Shown piece by piece: positions 62,600-64,000 of a DNA stretch of 64,000 bases. The DNA is from Phycisphaeraceae bacterium (GTDB lineage: Bacteria > Planctomycetota > Phycisphaerae > Phycisphaerales > Phycisphaeraceae). Under the pieces are notes generated by a model that saw only the letters and a program-made list of their open reading frames with translations, made no database searches and had not been told where the DNA came from. Made by a program: the position numbers and the translations under genes. The stretch lies in contig JADZCD010000037.1 of assembly GCA_020851735.1 (NCBI GenBank), positions 87,775 to 151,774 of the forward strand, given 5' to 3'. The stretch's first letter is position 1. Each line of letters starts with the position of its first letter.

Positions 62600-63439
62600 T
62601 CAAGGCCACGGCTCAGGCACGATGCCTTGACGTGCTTCTTCAAGTTTTTTGTGGAACTCCGGATCATCCCACGCCTTACTCGCCTGTTCCGCGATTCGAT
62701 CCGCTTCCTCCTGCCGACCGTTGACCGCCAGCAAGGCAATCAACGTGGTGCAGTCATTAGTAAAGCTCATTTCGCCGAAGCGCTGCGTATGTGCGCCAAA
62801 CTCAGGCTTACGGGCCATCTGTTGGTGCATTCTGTACGAATATTCCATCCGCACGTACGTTTCCTCCGCGTCGCCAATGTATTTCCCGCACAGCTGGTAC
62901 TCTTTGGCTCTGATCAAGTCCGACTCCGCCACGCTAAAGACCGATTGGGCAAACTCCGGCTTGTTGGCATCCAGCCACAGAAACAGTTCTTTGGTCTTTT
63001 CCCCCTCCTGCAAGCTGTCATTGATCGCCGTCAGATCGTGGAAATCATCAAAATCCGCCTGGCCTTCGCGCACCTGCTTCTCCGCCTGATCGCGCACGCT
63101 CTTGAGCTTGGCCATTGCGGGCGGATAGACGTCGCCCAATTCCTTCCAGGAACCCAAGGCAAACGACAGACGCACGCCATACATCGCCGGTTGATATTTG
63201 AGGGCGTTCTCGTGAAACCACACCTGCTTAGCCAGCGCATCGGCATACCGACCCACCTGGGCATCCGCCTCAGCCTCGTCAAGAATTTGGCTTGGATCCG
63301 GGTCTTTCGGCGGCCGCCACGTTGACTTGGTTGTCTGCCCGCCCTGCCCAGCCGACGGCGCATCCGTATGGCATGCGCTGGCAAAACACACAACCGTCAT
63401 CGCCACGAGAACACTCCATATCCGCTGGCCCGTTTTCAT
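62600..63439 (-). CDS. Lipoprotein of unknown function
   Basis: A 279-residue protein from ATG 63439, preceded by AAGGAGGG; the frame upstream is spurious. The signal peptide ends in CFASACHT, a plausible lipobox. The mature part is alpha-helical with TPR-like spacing (DAQVGRYADALAKQVWFHENAL, LIRAKEYQLCGKYIGDAEET), so it may be a periplasmic helical-repeat scaffold. No specific family is recognised. Confidence 0.72.
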   Translation of the reverse strand: MKTGQRIWSVLVAMTVVCFASACHTDAPSAGQGGQTTKSTWRPPKDPDPSQILDEAEADAQVGRYADALAKQVWFHENALKYQPAMYGVRLSFALGSWKELGDVYPPAMAKLKSVRDQAEKQVREGQADFDDFHDLTAINDSLQEGEKTKELFLWLDANKPEFAQSVFSVAESDLIRAKEYQLCGKYIGDAEETYVRMEYSYRMHQQMARKPEFGAHTQRFGEMSFTNDCTTLIALLAVNGRQEEADRIAEQASKAWDDPEFHKKLEEARQGIVPEPWP

Positions 63440-64000
63440 ACCTTTCCCTCCTTGCCGCGATAGACAGGCCGCCATCAAATAAATGCCCCCGATCCTCGGC
63501 CAACGAATTCTAACACCAACGCCTGTTTACAGATCACTCGCAACCTGCAATCCCTCAGCCACAGTTCCCCCACCCAATCCCCAGGCCTCCAAGCCGGGCC
63601 CTTCAGGCCCGGATTCACATCCCAACCAATCTTCCGCGCGCACAAAACCGAACACTTTGCTCACCGTCGATTGGCAAAAAATTCACAACGTAATCCTATC
63701 CCCACAAACACCTTACGCCTCCGCAGGGTGCGCTTTGTGCGCACAAAAGCGCTACGACGCCCCTATATAGAGGGACGATTTTTTCGGCTCCCCGGCTCGG
63801 TCCCCCGGAATGGGTGCCACACAGCATGCCGAAGGCTGCTGTGTGCTCCCCCCGGAACCCGGACCCCGGAACCCGATTTCTTCTTCCCTCAACTCCCGGA
63901 GGACCACTTCCGGGGGGACATTGGTGCTCGTGCGTCTACTGGAAGCGAACGGCAGGACACCTGCCACTGTCGCCTGGGCCAAGCCCAATAGGCCATTTCC
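63440..64000. other. Non-coding right edge with several repeats
   Basis: No credible gene is seen. Contents: a CCGGGCC/GGCCCGG hairpin (63594-63612), CCCCTATATAGAGG (63760-63773, shared with the yidC leader), a GGGTGCCACACA hairpin (63812-63847), and several CCGGAACC and ACTTCCGGGGGG motifs (63848-63920). The last 80 nt show nothing recognisable. Confidence 0.55.
63812..63847. repeat. GGGTGCCACACA hairpin repeat, copy 3
   Basis: GGGTGCCACACAGCAT, GCCGAAGG, then CTGCTGTGTGCT. It is 36 nt like copies 1 and 2 and differs from copy 2 at one position. Confidence 0.85.

Noticed and set aside
63671..63991. Small gene at the right edge
   Set aside because: The frame consists mainly of dispersed repeats and has no ribosome site or protein-like composition.

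Overview
The window is high-GC bacterial DNA with a diderm gene set. Outer-membrane and envelope genes are lpxI, porin-like barrels, yidC, rseP and a lipoprotein. Surface proteins carry a LEPR-XLL N-terminal signal, dockerin-like LSDIN repeats, HAF-type repeats and PEP-CTERM tails. Together with the alanine/proline-rich insert in Rho, this combination points to Planctomycetota, most likely class Phycisphaerae. That placement is inferred from gene content; no marker was aligned.

Layout. 1-6 kb: an ExeA-like ATPase, then three tandem paralogous outer-membrane barrel genes, each with its own near-identical terminator. 6-10.4 kb: a GH123/DUF4091-type protein, a class A acid phosphatase and a HAF/PEP-CTERM surface protein, all on the minus strand. 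10.5-15.1 kb: rho and coaE, a nitroreductase and an NtrC-type response regulator. 15.3-24.4 kb: an AhbC/NirJ-type radical SAM enzyme, a second HAF/PEP-CTERM protein, the ammonifying nitrite reductase pair nrfH-nrfA and a DUF2339 membrane protein. 24.5-32.9 kb: tRNA-Arg, a menG/ubiE methyltransferase, an M48 lipoprotein protease, a B12-fold protein, a HEAT/TPR protein, a GNAT enzyme, ispE, a TetR regulator, pcm and a small secreted Lys/Asp-rich protein. 33-40 kb: class II and class I fumarases back to back, then a 1059-residue coiled-coil protein. 40-50 kb: metK, ptsI, RNase E/G, dxr and rseP. 50-64 kb: a LEPR-XLL beta-helix protein, yidC, mnmE, smpB, an MFS transporter, lpxI, a zinc-ribbon acidic membrane protein, fabI and a lipoprotein.

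The most unusual content is a dense population of short dispersed repeats at two scales. (1) Elements built as a tandem array, then a unique core of about 30-40 nt, then a complementary array; several families with different unit sequences are present. Two members of one family are both 124 nt long and have opposite core orientation. Array elements supply the stop codons of four genes. (2) A G-rich 10-11-mer (ACTTCCGGGGG), plus three hairpin families. These sit directly after genes (rho, metK, fabI, tRNA-Arg) and inside conserved housekeeping genes (fumC, smpB, yidC, mnmE, ispE, RNase E/G) as in-frame low-complexity inserts. The same DNA repeat is translated in different frames and on different strands, so it spreads as DNA and not as a protein domain. 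No transposase, RAYT, reverse transcriptase or other obvious mobilising enzyme is encoded here.

Functionally, nrfHA and the heme-type radical SAM enzyme suggest respiratory nitrite ammonification. RNase E/G-dxr and the following rseP, and the yidC-mnmE-smpB run, look like co-directional housekeeping clusters. No CRISPR array, IS element, rRNA or prophage was seen.
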